IMG/VR virus record: IMGVR_UViG_3300045141_000018
Coordinates: 1 to 42,542 of that record
DNA length: 42,542 nt
Direction: 5' to 3' (one strand)
Source of the DNA: a virus
The notes beneath the pieces were generated by a model that saw only the letters and a list, made by a program, of their open reading frames with translations, ran no database searches and was not told the DNA's origin. Below, in pieces: positions 8,081-17,000 of the stretch (position 1 is the stretch's first letter; each line of letters opens with the position of its first letter). Made by a program: the position numbers and the translations under genes.

Positions 8081-9955
8081 ATGGAAGCAGATTTCAGCGG
8101 ATACGCGACCAAAGCCGGGCTTAAGTGCACCGACGGTCGTACTATCATGCCTGGCGCATTCAAACATCAGGATCAGATGAAAGTTCCTCTTGTTTGGCAG
8201 CATGGTCATACTGACCCCGAGAATGTTCTTGGTCATGCCATCCTCGAAAATCGAGACGATGGGGTTTATGCTTACGGATTTTTCAATACCTCCGCAAAAG
8301 CGGCTCATGCAAAGGGCCTAGTTGAGCACAAAGACATCAACATGTTGTCTATCTGGGCGAATGAGCTGGTCGAGCGGGCAGGAAGAGTTCTTCACGGAGC
8401 TATCCGTGAGGTAAGTCTTGTTCTTTCGGGTGCCAACCCAGGCGCTCTCATTGAAAACGTCACTATTCGTCACTCAGATGGTGACGAAGAAATGATCGAC
8501 GACGAAGCCATTATTTACACGGGTCTCGAACTTGAACTTGAACACGCTGACAATACTTCTAATTCGGATAACACTGATAATCAAAACTCCGGCGATGGCC
8601 CGACCATCCAAGACGTTTATGATTCAATGACTCCTGAACAGCAGGACGTTCTTCATTACATGGTTGGTCAGGCACTTTCAGAAGGTTCTGATGGTGGAAC
8701 TGCACAGCAAGACAATCTTGATGACGATTCCAATGATTCCGATAAGGAAGGCAGTGAGATGACCCGAAATGTTTTCGAGAAAGATGACAAAGGTGAAGAG
8801 TCGTCAGTTCTTTCTCATGCTGATGTTCAAGGTATTGTTGCTGATGCAACCAAGACGGGCTCACTCAAGCAAGCCGTCGAGAACTACGCTCTTGCGCACG
8901 GTATTAACCAAATCGATACTCTCTTTCCGGAAGCTACAGCACTTACTACTTCCCCGGAATTCTACACTCGTCGCACAGAATGGGTGAACTCGGTTCTTAA
9001 CGGAGCTCGTAAGACGCCATTCAGCCGGGTCAAGACTCACTGGGCAGACCTCACGTACGACGACGCTCGTGCAAAGGGTTACATCACCGGTAATGAGAAG
9101 CAAGAAGAGTTCTATGCAACGGCTCGTCGTGAGACAAACCCTCAGACGATTTACAAGAAGCAGAAACTTGATCGTGACGACATCATCGACATCACCGACT
9201 TCGACGTCGTGGCGTGGATGAAGGGTGAAATGCGCATCATGCTCGACGAGGAGCTCGCAAGAGCAATTCTCGTTGGAGACGGTCGTACGGCTCCCGATCC
9301 CGATCAGATTTTGCACGATCGTATTCGTCCCATCGCCACAGACGACCCGATCTTCACCATTCAAGTCAAGGCTGACATTACCACGGCAGGAACGGATATT
9401 TCACATCTCGTCGATGCGATTATTCAGTATCGTGCACAGTATCGTGGTACTGGAATGCCTACAATGTACACGAGCGAAGCTCTTATCTCTCAATTCATGC
9501 TATTGAAGGACACGCTTGGTCGTCGTATTTACAGCTCCTTGGACCAGGTTGCCTCAGAGCTTCGAGTTGCGGCAATTATTCCGGTGGATATTTTCGATCC
9601 GGCCGCAGGTAACCCATTGGCACTTATTGTCAACATGAATGACTACGTTATTGGTGCGGATAAGGGTGGCGCAGTTAGCTTGTTCGACGATTTCGACATC
9701 GACTACAACCAGTACAAGTACCTTATCGAAACTCGTTGTTCAGGTGCTTTGGTTAAGTTGAAGTCTGCAATTTGTGTTACGCAAGGTACATTCGTTCCTC
9801 CGCCTGCTGGTACTGCTCACATTATCGTTCCTGAGCCGCCGAACGAACGTCAGAGTGTTCCTCCGCAACACGGATCACTCCCTGACGCTGGTGGAACAAC
9901 GACAGAAGCACAGTCTGCACAACGTGAAGGGCGTCGTACTCCTCCTGAAGAGTAA
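8081..9955 (+). CDS. Prohead protease fused to major capsid protein (624 aa)
   Basis: ATG at 8081 chosen over an in-frame TTG at 8063 because AAAGGA lies 9 bases upstream. Residues 1-135 are a Peptidase_S78-type prohead protease: His41 in WQHGHTD and Ser90 in NMLSIWAN are the expected catalytic residues, followed by AIREVSLVLSGANPGA. Residues 136-245 are a very acidic, Asn/Asp/Gln-rich linker that may act as scaffold. From about residue 250 the sequence is an HK97-fold capsid protein (ATARRETNPQTIYKKQKLDR, MYTSEALISQFM, CSGALVKLKSAI). The C-terminal about 45 residues are Pro-rich and polar. Self-cleavage should release mature capsid subunits. No separate protease, scaffold or capsid gene is present. 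Confidence 0.88.
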   Translation: MEADFSGYATKAGLKCTDGRTIMPGAFKHQDQMKVPLVWQHGHTDPENVLGHAILENRDDGVYAYGFFNTSAKAAHAKGLVEHKDINMLSIWANELVERAGRVLHGAIREVSLVLSGANPGALIENVTIRHSDGDEEMIDDEAIIYTGLELELEHADNTSNSDNTDNQNSGDGPTIQDVYDSMTPEQQDVLHYMVGQALSEGSDGGTAQQDNLDDDSNDSDKEGSEMTRNVFEKDDKGEESSVLSHADVQGIVADATKTGSLKQAVENYALAHGINQIDTLFPEATALTTSPEFYTRRTEWVNSVLNGARKTPFSRVKTHWADLTYDDARAKGYITGNEKQEEFYATARRETNPQTIYKKQKLDRDDIIDITDFDVVAWMKGEMRIMLDEELARAILVGDGRTAPDPDQILHDRIRPIATDDPIFTIQVKADITTAGTDISHLVDAIIQYRAQYRGTGMPTMYTSEALISQFMLLKDTLGRRIYSSLDQVASELRVAAIIPVDIFDPAAGNPLALIVNMNDYVIGADKGGAVSLFDDFDIDYNQYKYLIETRCSGALVKLKSAICVTQGTFVPPPAGTAHIIVPEPPNERQSVPPQHGSLPDAGGTTTEAQSAQREGRRTPPEE

Positions 9956-9973
9956 TGTTTAAAAGGAGTTAAG

Positions 9974-10303
9974 ATGGCAAGGTTCTTTGGAGAAGTTGGT
10001 TATGCTGATTCCGTAGAAACTCCATCTGACTCAGGTGTTTGGATCGATGTTATTACCGAATCAGAGTATTACGGTGATGTGGTTCGAAATACACGAAAGT
10101 TAGACCCTGGAGAAGGAGTAAACGAGGATATTTCAGTCGGCAATTCAATAAGCATTGTTGCCGATGAGTATGCGAATAAACACTTCTTTAAGATCAAATA
10201 CGTGCGATGGGAAGGGGTTCTTTGGACTGTCACAAATGTGGAAGTCAAAGCTCCCCGTCTCATCCTTAGTTTGGGGAGTGTTTACAATGGCCCAACGCCT
10301 TGA
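9974..10303 (+). CDS. Putative head-closure / head-tail joining protein (109 aa)
   Basis: AAAGGAG precedes the ATG. A 109-residue beta-rich protein (FFGEVGYADSVETPSDSGVW, then SISIVADEYANKHFF and YVRWEGVLWTVTNVEV). The size, composition and place immediately after the capsid gene match head-closure (stopper/adaptor) proteins that seal the portal after packaging. The Y-x-x-W-x-x-V-x-W-T-V pattern is typical of such phage proteins. Function is inferred mainly from order. Its last 17 bases overlap the next gene. Confidence 0.55.
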   Translation: MARFFGEVGYADSVETPSDSGVWIDVITESEYYGDVVRNTRKLDPGEGVNEDISVGNSISIVADEYANKHFFKIKYVRWEGVLWTVTNVEVKAPRLILSLGSVYNGPTP

Positions 10304-10592
10304 TCTTCAAAAAATCTTCGTTGATATTCTTCAAACTGATCATGTGTATTTCCAACCACCACCAACTGTAATTATGACTTATCCTTGCATTGTTTATAGA
10401 AGAGATTATGAATTAACTAGATTTGCGGACGATAAGCCATATTCTCGTAAAAAGCGGTATCAAGTAACGGTCATTGATCGAGATCCGGATAGTGGTATAC
10501 CTGACAAGATTGCTGAGTTACCACTATGCGTGTATGAGCGGTTTTACACAGCCGATAATCTTAATCATGACGTTTTCAAACTTTTCTTTTAG
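10287..10592 (+). CDS. Putative tail terminator / tail-completion protein (101 aa)
   Basis: ATG at 10287 within the end of the previous gene, with TTGGGGAGTG upstream. The protein (LDLQKIFVDILQTDHVYFQP, VYRRDYELTRFADDKPY, KKRYQVTVIDRDPDSGIPD) has the size and beta-alpha pattern of minor tail/tail-terminator proteins that cap the tail tube and join it to the head: an N-terminal helix, a conserved YPCIVY strand and a strand with VTVIDRDPDS. Located just before the major tail protein, as expected. Ends in FKLFF, ten bases before the next ribosome binding site. Confidence 0.6.
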   Translation: MAQRLDLQKIFVDILQTDHVYFQPPPTVIMTYPCIVYRRDYELTRFADDKPYSRKKRYQVTVIDRDPDSGIPDKIAELPLCVYERFYTADNLNHDVFKLFF

Positions 10593-10604
10593 GAGGAATT
10601 TTCA

Positions 10605-11486
10605 ATGCCTGAACTCGTTTGGGATAAGATCGGCGAACGGTTTTATGAAACGGGAGTTGATCACGGAGTCCTTTACATTCCGGATGCGCAGGGAGTTTAT
10701 GCAACCGGAGTTGCTTGGAACGGTCTTACGACGGTGACAGAGTCTCCTAGTGGGGCTGAGTCAACGGCACAGTATGCCGACAACATCAAGTACCTCAACC
10801 TCATTTCGGCTGAGGAGTTCGGAGCAACCATCGAAGCATTCACATTCCCTGAAGAGTTTACTCAGTTTGATGGTCTTGCCGTTCCTTCAGACGGTGTCAC
10901 TGTTGGACAACAGCCTCGTAAGACGTTTGGTTTGTCCTACAGGACTCGTTTGGGTAACGATCTCGAGCACGAGAACTTTGGATACAAACTCCATCTCGTG
11001 TACGGGTGTGTGGCAAGTCCTTCGGAGAAAGCCTACAACACCATCAACGACTCACCAGAGGCCATTACATTCAGCTGGGCAGTAACTACAACACCAGCTC
11101 CTGTGACTGGTCTTAATCCTACGTCTCTCATTGTCGTAGATTCCTCGCTTGTAGACGATGCGGCTTTGAAAGCACTCGAGGCCGCTTTGTACGGTGATGC
11201 CACAGTTGGTATTGCTCATCTTCCTACTCCGGATGAGGTTATTGCAATTTTCGGAGCAGGCGGAGGATCAGCACAAGCAACTGGAGCATCTGCAGGAGCT
11301 CCTGGAACGTGGACTCCAGGCGGTTCAACCCCACCGGCTGATGTACCAACTTTGCAAAGTTCTGGGGTTGTTGCAAGTCCCGGAACTGCCTGGACTACTG
11401 GAGAGTATGTACAGACAGGAACCGCTGGTACTGCTGGTGAAGCTCACTGGGACGGAAGCGCTTGGGTAGCGGGGATGGCTCCCTAA
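10605..11486 (+). CDS. Major tail (tube) protein, paralogue 1 (293 aa)
   Basis: TAGGAGGAAT ribosome binding site, ATG start. Residues 1-200 contain LVWDKIGERFYETGVDHGVL, AWNGLTTVTESPSGAE and PEEFTQFDG, hallmark segments of a phage tail-tube family; FGLSYRTRLG and TFSWAVTTTP follow. It polymerises into the tail tube through which DNA is delivered. Residues about 205-293 are a Gly/Ala/Thr/Pro-rich extension (TPGGSTPPADVPT; WTTGEYVQTGTAGTAG), possibly a surface-exposed decoration domain. A second, clearly homologous protein lies at 12058-12882, the two flanking the chaperone gene. Confidence 0.85.
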   Translation: MPELVWDKIGERFYETGVDHGVLYIPDAQGVYATGVAWNGLTTVTESPSGAESTAQYADNIKYLNLISAEEFGATIEAFTFPEEFTQFDGLAVPSDGVTVGQQPRKTFGLSYRTRLGNDLEHENFGYKLHLVYGCVASPSEKAYNTINDSPEAITFSWAVTTTPAPVTGLNPTSLIVVDSSLVDDAALKALEAALYGDATVGIAHLPTPDEVIAIFGAGGGSAQATGASAGAPGTWTPGGSTPPADVPTLQSSGVVASPGTAWTTGEYVQTGTAGTAGEAHWDGSAWVAGMAP

Positions 11487-11503
11487 TGATAGGAGATTGA
11501 AGA

Positions 11504-12046
11504 ATGCTTAAAATAGTTGTTCTAGGAAGTGAGTATTTCAATGAAGAGACAGAAACGTTTGAAACTGTCGGCGACATTGAATTAGAGCTAGAGCATTCTT
11601 TGGTCTCACTGTCAAAATGGGAGTCGAAATTTCAAAAGCCCTTTTTGACTGAAAATCACAAAACGCCGGAAGAAGTATTAAAGTACATAGAATCGATGAT
11701 TATCTCTCCACTTTACTCTTCCGATGTTTTGAATAGGCTGTCTCAAGAGAATTTCAATCAAATCAATGATTACATCGAGTCATCAGAGTCAGCAACTACT
11801 TTTGGGTCTATGCCTGAACGTAAGGGAAAAGGTGAAGTAATCACATCCGAGTTGATTTACTATTGGATGGTTGCTTTCACCATTCCGTTTGAATGCGAGT
11901 ACTGGCATTTAAATAGGTTGTTTGCTTTGATTCGTATTTGTAACATTAAGAATTCACCGCCTAAGAAGATGTCAAGGCATGAGATTACGAGTCGAAACCG
12001 TGAGCTTAATGCCATAAGGAAGGCTCAATACAACACGAGTGGTTGA
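11504..12046 (+). CDS. Tail assembly chaperone-like protein (180 aa)
   Basis: AGGAGATTG site before ATG. Contains DIELELEHSLVSLSKWESKF, KPFLTENHKTPEEVL, VITSELIYYWMVAFTIPFEC and WHLNRLFALIRICN, a conserved family between tail tube and tape measure genes in Gram-positive phages, usually called tail assembly chaperone. It should bind the tape measure protein and help tube polymerisation. I see no second chaperone frame or obvious slippery frameshift site at its end; the next gene is the second tube protein. The C-terminus is basic (RHEITSRNRELNAIRKA). Confidence 0.65.
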   Translation: MLKIVVLGSEYFNEETETFETVGDIELELEHSLVSLSKWESKFQKPFLTENHKTPEEVLKYIESMIISPLYSSDVLNRLSQENFNQINDYIESSESATTFGSMPERKGKGEVITSELIYYWMVAFTIPFECEYWHLNRLFALIRICNIKNSPPKKMSRHEITSRNRELNAIRKAQYNTSG

Positions 12047-12057
12047 GAGGAGGCTAA

Positions 12058-12882
12058 ATGGCCGTACTTGTTTGGGATCAAGTCGGCGAGCATTTATTTG
12101 AAACTGGAGTAAGTAAAGGCGTTCTCTATCAAACAGATGGAGCCGGTGTTCCTTGGAATGGACTTACTTCAATCGAAGAAAGTGTTTCCAATTCTTCCCA
12201 ACCTGTCCACTTCGATGGTGTTAAATTCAATGACATCGTAACTCTTGGTGATTTCAGTGCTGTAATGCGGGCATTTACCTACCCCGAAGAATTTCTGCAT
12301 TATGAGGGAACCGAAGAAGAACAAGAAGGTTTCTTCGTTCTAAATCAGCCCCAACACAAATTTGGTTTGTCTTATCAGACTTTGATTGGTGATGATGTAG
12401 TTGGTTTGGCAGCTGGATACAAAATCCACATTCTCTATAACCTGACGGCTCTCCCATCGCAAAGACAATACCAAACTTTAGGATCAGAAGTTACTCCACT
12501 GGAATTCGAATGGACAATCACCGCAATTCCTGAAGACATCGACAATTATCGTCCAACGGCTCATGTTATATTTGATAGTACGAAAATGGATCCAAATTTG
12601 CTTCAGGACCTTGAGTCGATTCTTTATGGGGACGAAGACACCGATGCGCATCTCCCGTCACTCAAGGGTCTAGCCGCTTTCATCAGGAAATGGGATCGTC
12701 TTATCATTACCGAGCATGCCAATGGTATATGGACTGCCGATTCTAAAGAAGAAGGCGTCATCACAATGCTCGATGCAACTACGTTTCAGATTGTGTCTGA
12801 TACAGTGGTATATTTGGACGCAGACACCTATGAAATTAGTAGTAGTGATAAGAATGAGGAGGATGTCGAATGGGGACCGTAA
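12058..12882 (+). CDS. Major tail protein paralogue 2 (274 aa)
   Basis: GAGGAGG site before ATG. It aligns along residues 1-200 with the 10605-11486 protein: LVWDQVGEHLFETGVSKGVL, PWNGLTSIEESVSNSS, AFTYPEEFLHYEG and FGLSYQTLIGDD correspond position by position. The C-terminal 70 residues differ completely (HANGIWTADSKEEGVITM, TFQIVSDTVVYLDAD). It may form part of a mixed tube, a tube tip or a decoration ring. Its end overlaps the next ATG by 13 bases. High confidence in homology; role of the second copy is unknown. Confidence 0.8.
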   Translation: MAVLVWDQVGEHLFETGVSKGVLYQTDGAGVPWNGLTSIEESVSNSSQPVHFDGVKFNDIVTLGDFSAVMRAFTYPEEFLHYEGTEEEQEGFFVLNQPQHKFGLSYQTLIGDDVVGLAAGYKIHILYNLTALPSQRQYQTLGSEVTPLEFEWTITAIPEDIDNYRPTAHVIFDSTKMDPNLLQDLESILYGDEDTDAHLPSLKGLAAFIRKWDRLIITEHANGIWTADSKEEGVITMLDATTFQIVSDTVVYLDADTYEISSSDKNEEDVEWGP

Positions 12883-13709
12883 CTGGTTTAACCGCTGAAC
12901 GAATGATTGCAATGGAAAACGCCACTGTCATTGATGGTGATGTTGTTGCTGATGAACTTATTTTGAAAACCAGAGATGGAACTCCAATCAATGCTGGAAA
13001 TGTTCGTGGTCCAGTTGGTCCTTCTGGAGCTAATGGTTCTGGATACATTGTTTGTACTAGTACAACTCGTCCATCACTTCTACCTTCTGACGAAGGCAAG
13101 GCTATTTACGAAACTGACACAGATCTTGTTCGAACATGGACAGGAACTCGTTGGAAACTTCAAGAATACATTATTTGTACTAGCACAACTCGTCCAGCAG
13201 GTCTAGTGGCTCAGGACGAGGGTGTCAAGATTTACGAAGTTGACACCAAGAAAGAGTTTTTGTGGACGGGTAGTGACTGGCAGAAGTATCCAAGCCAAAT
13301 TTCGACAGGAATCATTGTCAGCGGACCTACGCTTAATGGTCCTACAGCGGGCGCTACTTTACCTTTGAACCGTGTTGTGAACGGCCCTGCTTCATGGCTA
13401 AATTCGAACGTTATTACTATTCCAGTTGGCGCTGGTGGGATTTATCGCATTAGTTACGATGTTGCGGCCGTTTCTGGATCGGCCATCATGATTTCTGCTG
13501 AAATTAGAAACGCTGCTAATGCAGCCAAAGGAATGAATACTACACTCGGTGTTGCACAAAACGGTACTTGGACTCAACATTTGCATGGTATGTGGGTAGT
13601 TCCAGTTGCTGATGGAGATACATTTAAAATCGTTGCTATGAATGCAAATCAAGCACAAGCAGTCAATAATTTTAGTTTGATTCGGGAATCTGATTCGCTA
13701 GGCGGTTAG
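12870..13709 (+). CDS. Tail protein with tandem repeat and C1q-like domain (279 aa)
   Basis: ATG preceded by GAGGAGG inside the end of the previous gene. Residues 1-45 are a tail-fibre-like start (VTGLTAERMIAMENATVIDG, DELILKTRDGTPINAG) ending in a single short collagen-like stretch (RGPVGPSGANGSG). Two tandem repeats follow, each with the sequence Y-I-V/I-C-T-S-T-T-R-P and ending in a W-T-G-x-x-W strand. The C-terminal about 130 residues match the fibre protein at 841-1476 (NGPASWLNSNVITIPVGAGG). Likely an adhesin on the tail, though its position before the tape measure is unusual. Confidence 0.7.
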   Translation: MGTVTGLTAERMIAMENATVIDGDVVADELILKTRDGTPINAGNVRGPVGPSGANGSGYIVCTSTTRPSLLPSDEGKAIYETDTDLVRTWTGTRWKLQEYIICTSTTRPAGLVAQDEGVKIYEVDTKKEFLWTGSDWQKYPSQISTGIIVSGPTLNGPTAGATLPLNRVVNGPASWLNSNVITIPVGAGGIYRISYDVAAVSGSAIMISAEIRNAANAAKGMNTTLGVAQNGTWTQHLHGMWVVPVADGDTFKIVAMNANQAQAVNNFSLIRESDSLGG

Positions 13710-13710
13710 A

Positions 13711-14094
13711 ATGCGGATATTTAATATCGCTTCTACTGGCGATTTTAAGAAAACCGAACGATTTTTGAAATATTTAGAGAGTGGCGACATGTATAACGAT
13801 CTTGATCACTATGGTCGTATGGGAGTTGACGCACTCTCAAGAGCCACACCCATAGATACCGGGGAAACGGCACATGATTGGGGTTATCAAGTAGAGATTA
13901 CAAAAGAACGTGCTTCTATTAGTTGGTATAACATACACACTAATGAAGGCGTCAATATTGCTGTCATCATTCAATATGGTCATGGTACTGGAACCGGTGG
14001 TTACGTAGCAGGAAGAGATTATATTAATCCAGCAATGCAGCCGTTGTTTGACAAGATTGTCGAGGATGTTTGGAGGCAGGTGAGAAATGCCTAG
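13711..14094 (+). CDS. HK97 gp10-like tail completion / head-tail joining protein (127 aa)
   Basis: ATG one base after the previous stop. The core SRATPIDTGETAHDWGYQVE followed by VIIQYGHGTGTGGYVAGRDY and INPAMQPLFDKIVEDVW is the HK97 gp10/minor neck type: a small domain with the signature T-P-x-D-T-G and a late Y-G-x-G-x-G turn. Members link connector and tail. It normally lies before the tail tube genes; here it lies between tail proteins and tape measure. Its end overlaps the tape measure start by 8 bases. Confidence 0.7.
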   Translation: MRIFNIASTGDFKKTERFLKYLESGDMYNDLDHYGRMGVDALSRATPIDTGETAHDWGYQVEITKERASISWYNIHTNEGVNIAVIIQYGHGTGTGGYVAGRDYINPAMQPLFDKIVEDVWRQVRNA

Positions 14095-17000
14095 TGTAGA
14101 CGATCGAATTGTACGGATGGAGTTCGATAACGCTTCGTTCGAAAGAAGGATAGGCTCTACGCTTGCCAGCCTCGACAAGCTGGACAAAGCGCTGCAATTC
14201 AAGGATGCTGGTAAAGGCTTCGACGATATTTCAAAGTCGGCGGGTCGGTTCGATATTTCTCACATTGCCTCGGCAGTAGAACACATCGCCAGTAAGTTCT
14301 CGATCTTGGGTGCGGTTGGATTCAGCGCAATTCAATCCATCACACAAGCCGCACTCGGTATGGCCAAGAAAATTGGCGGGGATATTCTTGGTCCGATAAT
14401 CACAGGTGGTACTGCTAGAGCAAAGAACATTGAACAAGCCAAGTTCATGTTCCAGGGCCTTGGAATCGACGTCGAAAAGGGTATGGATAGTGCCCTGGCG
14501 GCGGTTAAAGGCACTGCTTTCGGACTAGACGAAGCAGCTAAGGCGGCCGCACAATTCGGAGCGTCCGGAATTAAGGTTGGCGACGAGATGACTGGTGCGC
14601 TCAAGGGCGTGGCCGGTGCCGCCGCTATGACAGGATCTTCCTTTACCGAGATGGCGGATATTTTCGCTGGTTCTGCAGGTACAGGCAAAGTAACAAACAT
14701 GGACCTCATGCAATTCGCTACAAGAGGTCTAAACGCTGCCGCAGCCATCGGTAAGGTTCTCGGTAAGACAGAGGCTCAAGTTCACGCAATGGCTACCGCA
14801 GGAACGCTTGATTTCAAGACGTTTGCCGGTGCTATGAACGAAGCTTTTGGTGCACATGCAACCGAAGCCAACAAGACCTATACCGGTGCATTGTCCAACT
14901 TGCATGCTGCTATGTCAAGGCTCGGCGAGGCTTTCATCGGTCCTCGACTTACTCAACAAAGAGATTTGTTCAATTCGCTGAGTCCAGCGGTTGATAAAGT
15001 TACCAAAGCTTTGAAACCTCTCTTTAATACCATTCACGGTATTATGGGGATGATGAACAAGACACTTATCAACAACATTAATAGTTTGGATTTCAGTCCT
15101 TTGCGAAAGGCTGTTCCGTTTATTCAAAAGGGATTGCTGAACATTTTCGATGCTTTCGGGAGAATTCTCAACGTAGGTAAGAAAGCGTTTCGGGATATTT
15201 TCCCAGCGTCGTTCGGATCCGTCTTAGTAACGGTTTCGGCTTTGTTCGCTAAGTTCACAGAACATTTGCTGGCGAGTGGGCAAACACTTAGCAAGATTCG
15301 ACGGATATTTGATGGCTTCTTTGCAGTTCTATCCATTGGATGGACGATTCTCAAAGAGGGCGCCAAATTTATAGCTCAATTGGTTACTTCGCTAACCGGA
15401 CTTGGCTCCGGGGGAATTCTCGAGTTTGCAGCCACAATTGGCGACTTCTTTACGCAGCTTCAGAACGTGCTGGTAAAGGGTGGCGGGATCAAAGATTTCT
15501 TCAAGAATCTCACGAAGTGGATCAAGGATCCTATTCCATATTTGAAGGACGCCGCAAAGTTCATTGGACAACTGTTTACCGGATTTGATCCTGCAGTATC
15601 CGACAAGATCGCTGCAAGCATGGGTCGTCTTGGGGATCGTTTCTCGAGCTTGAAACGAATCTTCGATAGAGTTGGGGATATTTGGCGACCTTTCCAAACG
15701 GCCATGGAAAAGATTTTCAATGTTCTCGATACGATTTGGGGCGGTATCAGGGACTGGTTTGCACAACTCGGTCACAAGATTGCCGCTGTATTGGGCAAAG
15801 GCGAGTTCAATGATGTCTTGGATGCCATAAACGTCGGCCTGCTCGGTGGAATTGCGGCACTTATCGCCAAGTGGATGCATAGTGGTATTAACGTCGACCT
15901 AACTGGCGGCGTTATGAAGAGTCTGACAGGTACTTTCAATCAGTTGACGAATACTTTGAAGACAATGCAGCTGCAGATCAAGGCCGATGCAATCATGAAG
16001 ATTGCAGAAGCCATCGCTGTGTTGGTTGCTTCAATGTTGGTGCTGTCTCTGATTGACTCTGCTGCCTTGACCAAGGCTTTGACTGCCATGGCGTTTGGTT
16101 TCGGCGAGCTCATGGCGTCGTTTGCCATCCTTAACAAGATGGATGCAGGTATCAAGAGCGGAGCACAGTTCGATCTCATTGCCGGAGGAATGATAGCTCT
16201 TTCTACAGCACTTGTCATAATGTCAGGCGCTGTTGCCATTCTTGGTCGTATGAAGCCAGGAGATCTCTTCAAAGGTCTAGCGGCCATAGGAGTCATGCTC
16301 GGAGGTTTGATTGCAGCGTCTAAGGGCCTCGAGAAGGCCGCTCCTGGTTTGATCCTATCCGGAACTGGGCTAATTGCGCTTGCTACTGGTTTGACAATCC
16401 TTGCTGGTGCTGTGGCGCTATTCGGAACGATGAATTGGAAGACACTAATCAAGGGCATCATCGGCATTACAGCGGCTTTGGCTGGTATAGCTTTGGCCAT
16501 GAACATGATGCCAGCAAATCTTCCGTTGACAGGCGCAGGACTTATATTAGTAGCTACAGCTTTGAATATTCTTGCTGGGGCTATGAAGATATTTGGAACT
16601 ATCAATTACAGCGAAATGCTCCGGGGGTTTGTTGGTATAGGGGGAGCGCTTGTCATTATCGGTGTAGCTATGCATGCGATGCCGATTACACTCCCGATTA
16701 CCGCAGCAGGACTCGTTCTCGTAAGTCTTGCTCTCGTTCAAATCGCTGGTGCAATGAAGATAATGGGCAGTATGTCGTGGGGAGAGATTGGTAAGGGTCT
16801 CGCTACGCTTGCGGCATCTATGCTGATTCTCGTAGTGGCTACGAACGCAATGACAGGCGCAATTGGCGGAGCTATCGCCATAGGTATCGTCTCAGCTTCG
16901 CTTCTGCTCCTCGCAGGAGCCCTTTCAGCGTTCGCAGACCTCAGTTGGGGCGATTTGCTGCACGGGCTCGTCGGGGTCGCAGCGGCCCTTGCGTTGCTCG

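Noticed and set aside
11504-12046. Programmed frameshift joining two tail chaperone frames
   Set aside because: No second chaperone frame follows; the next gene is the second tube protein with its own strong ribosome binding site.
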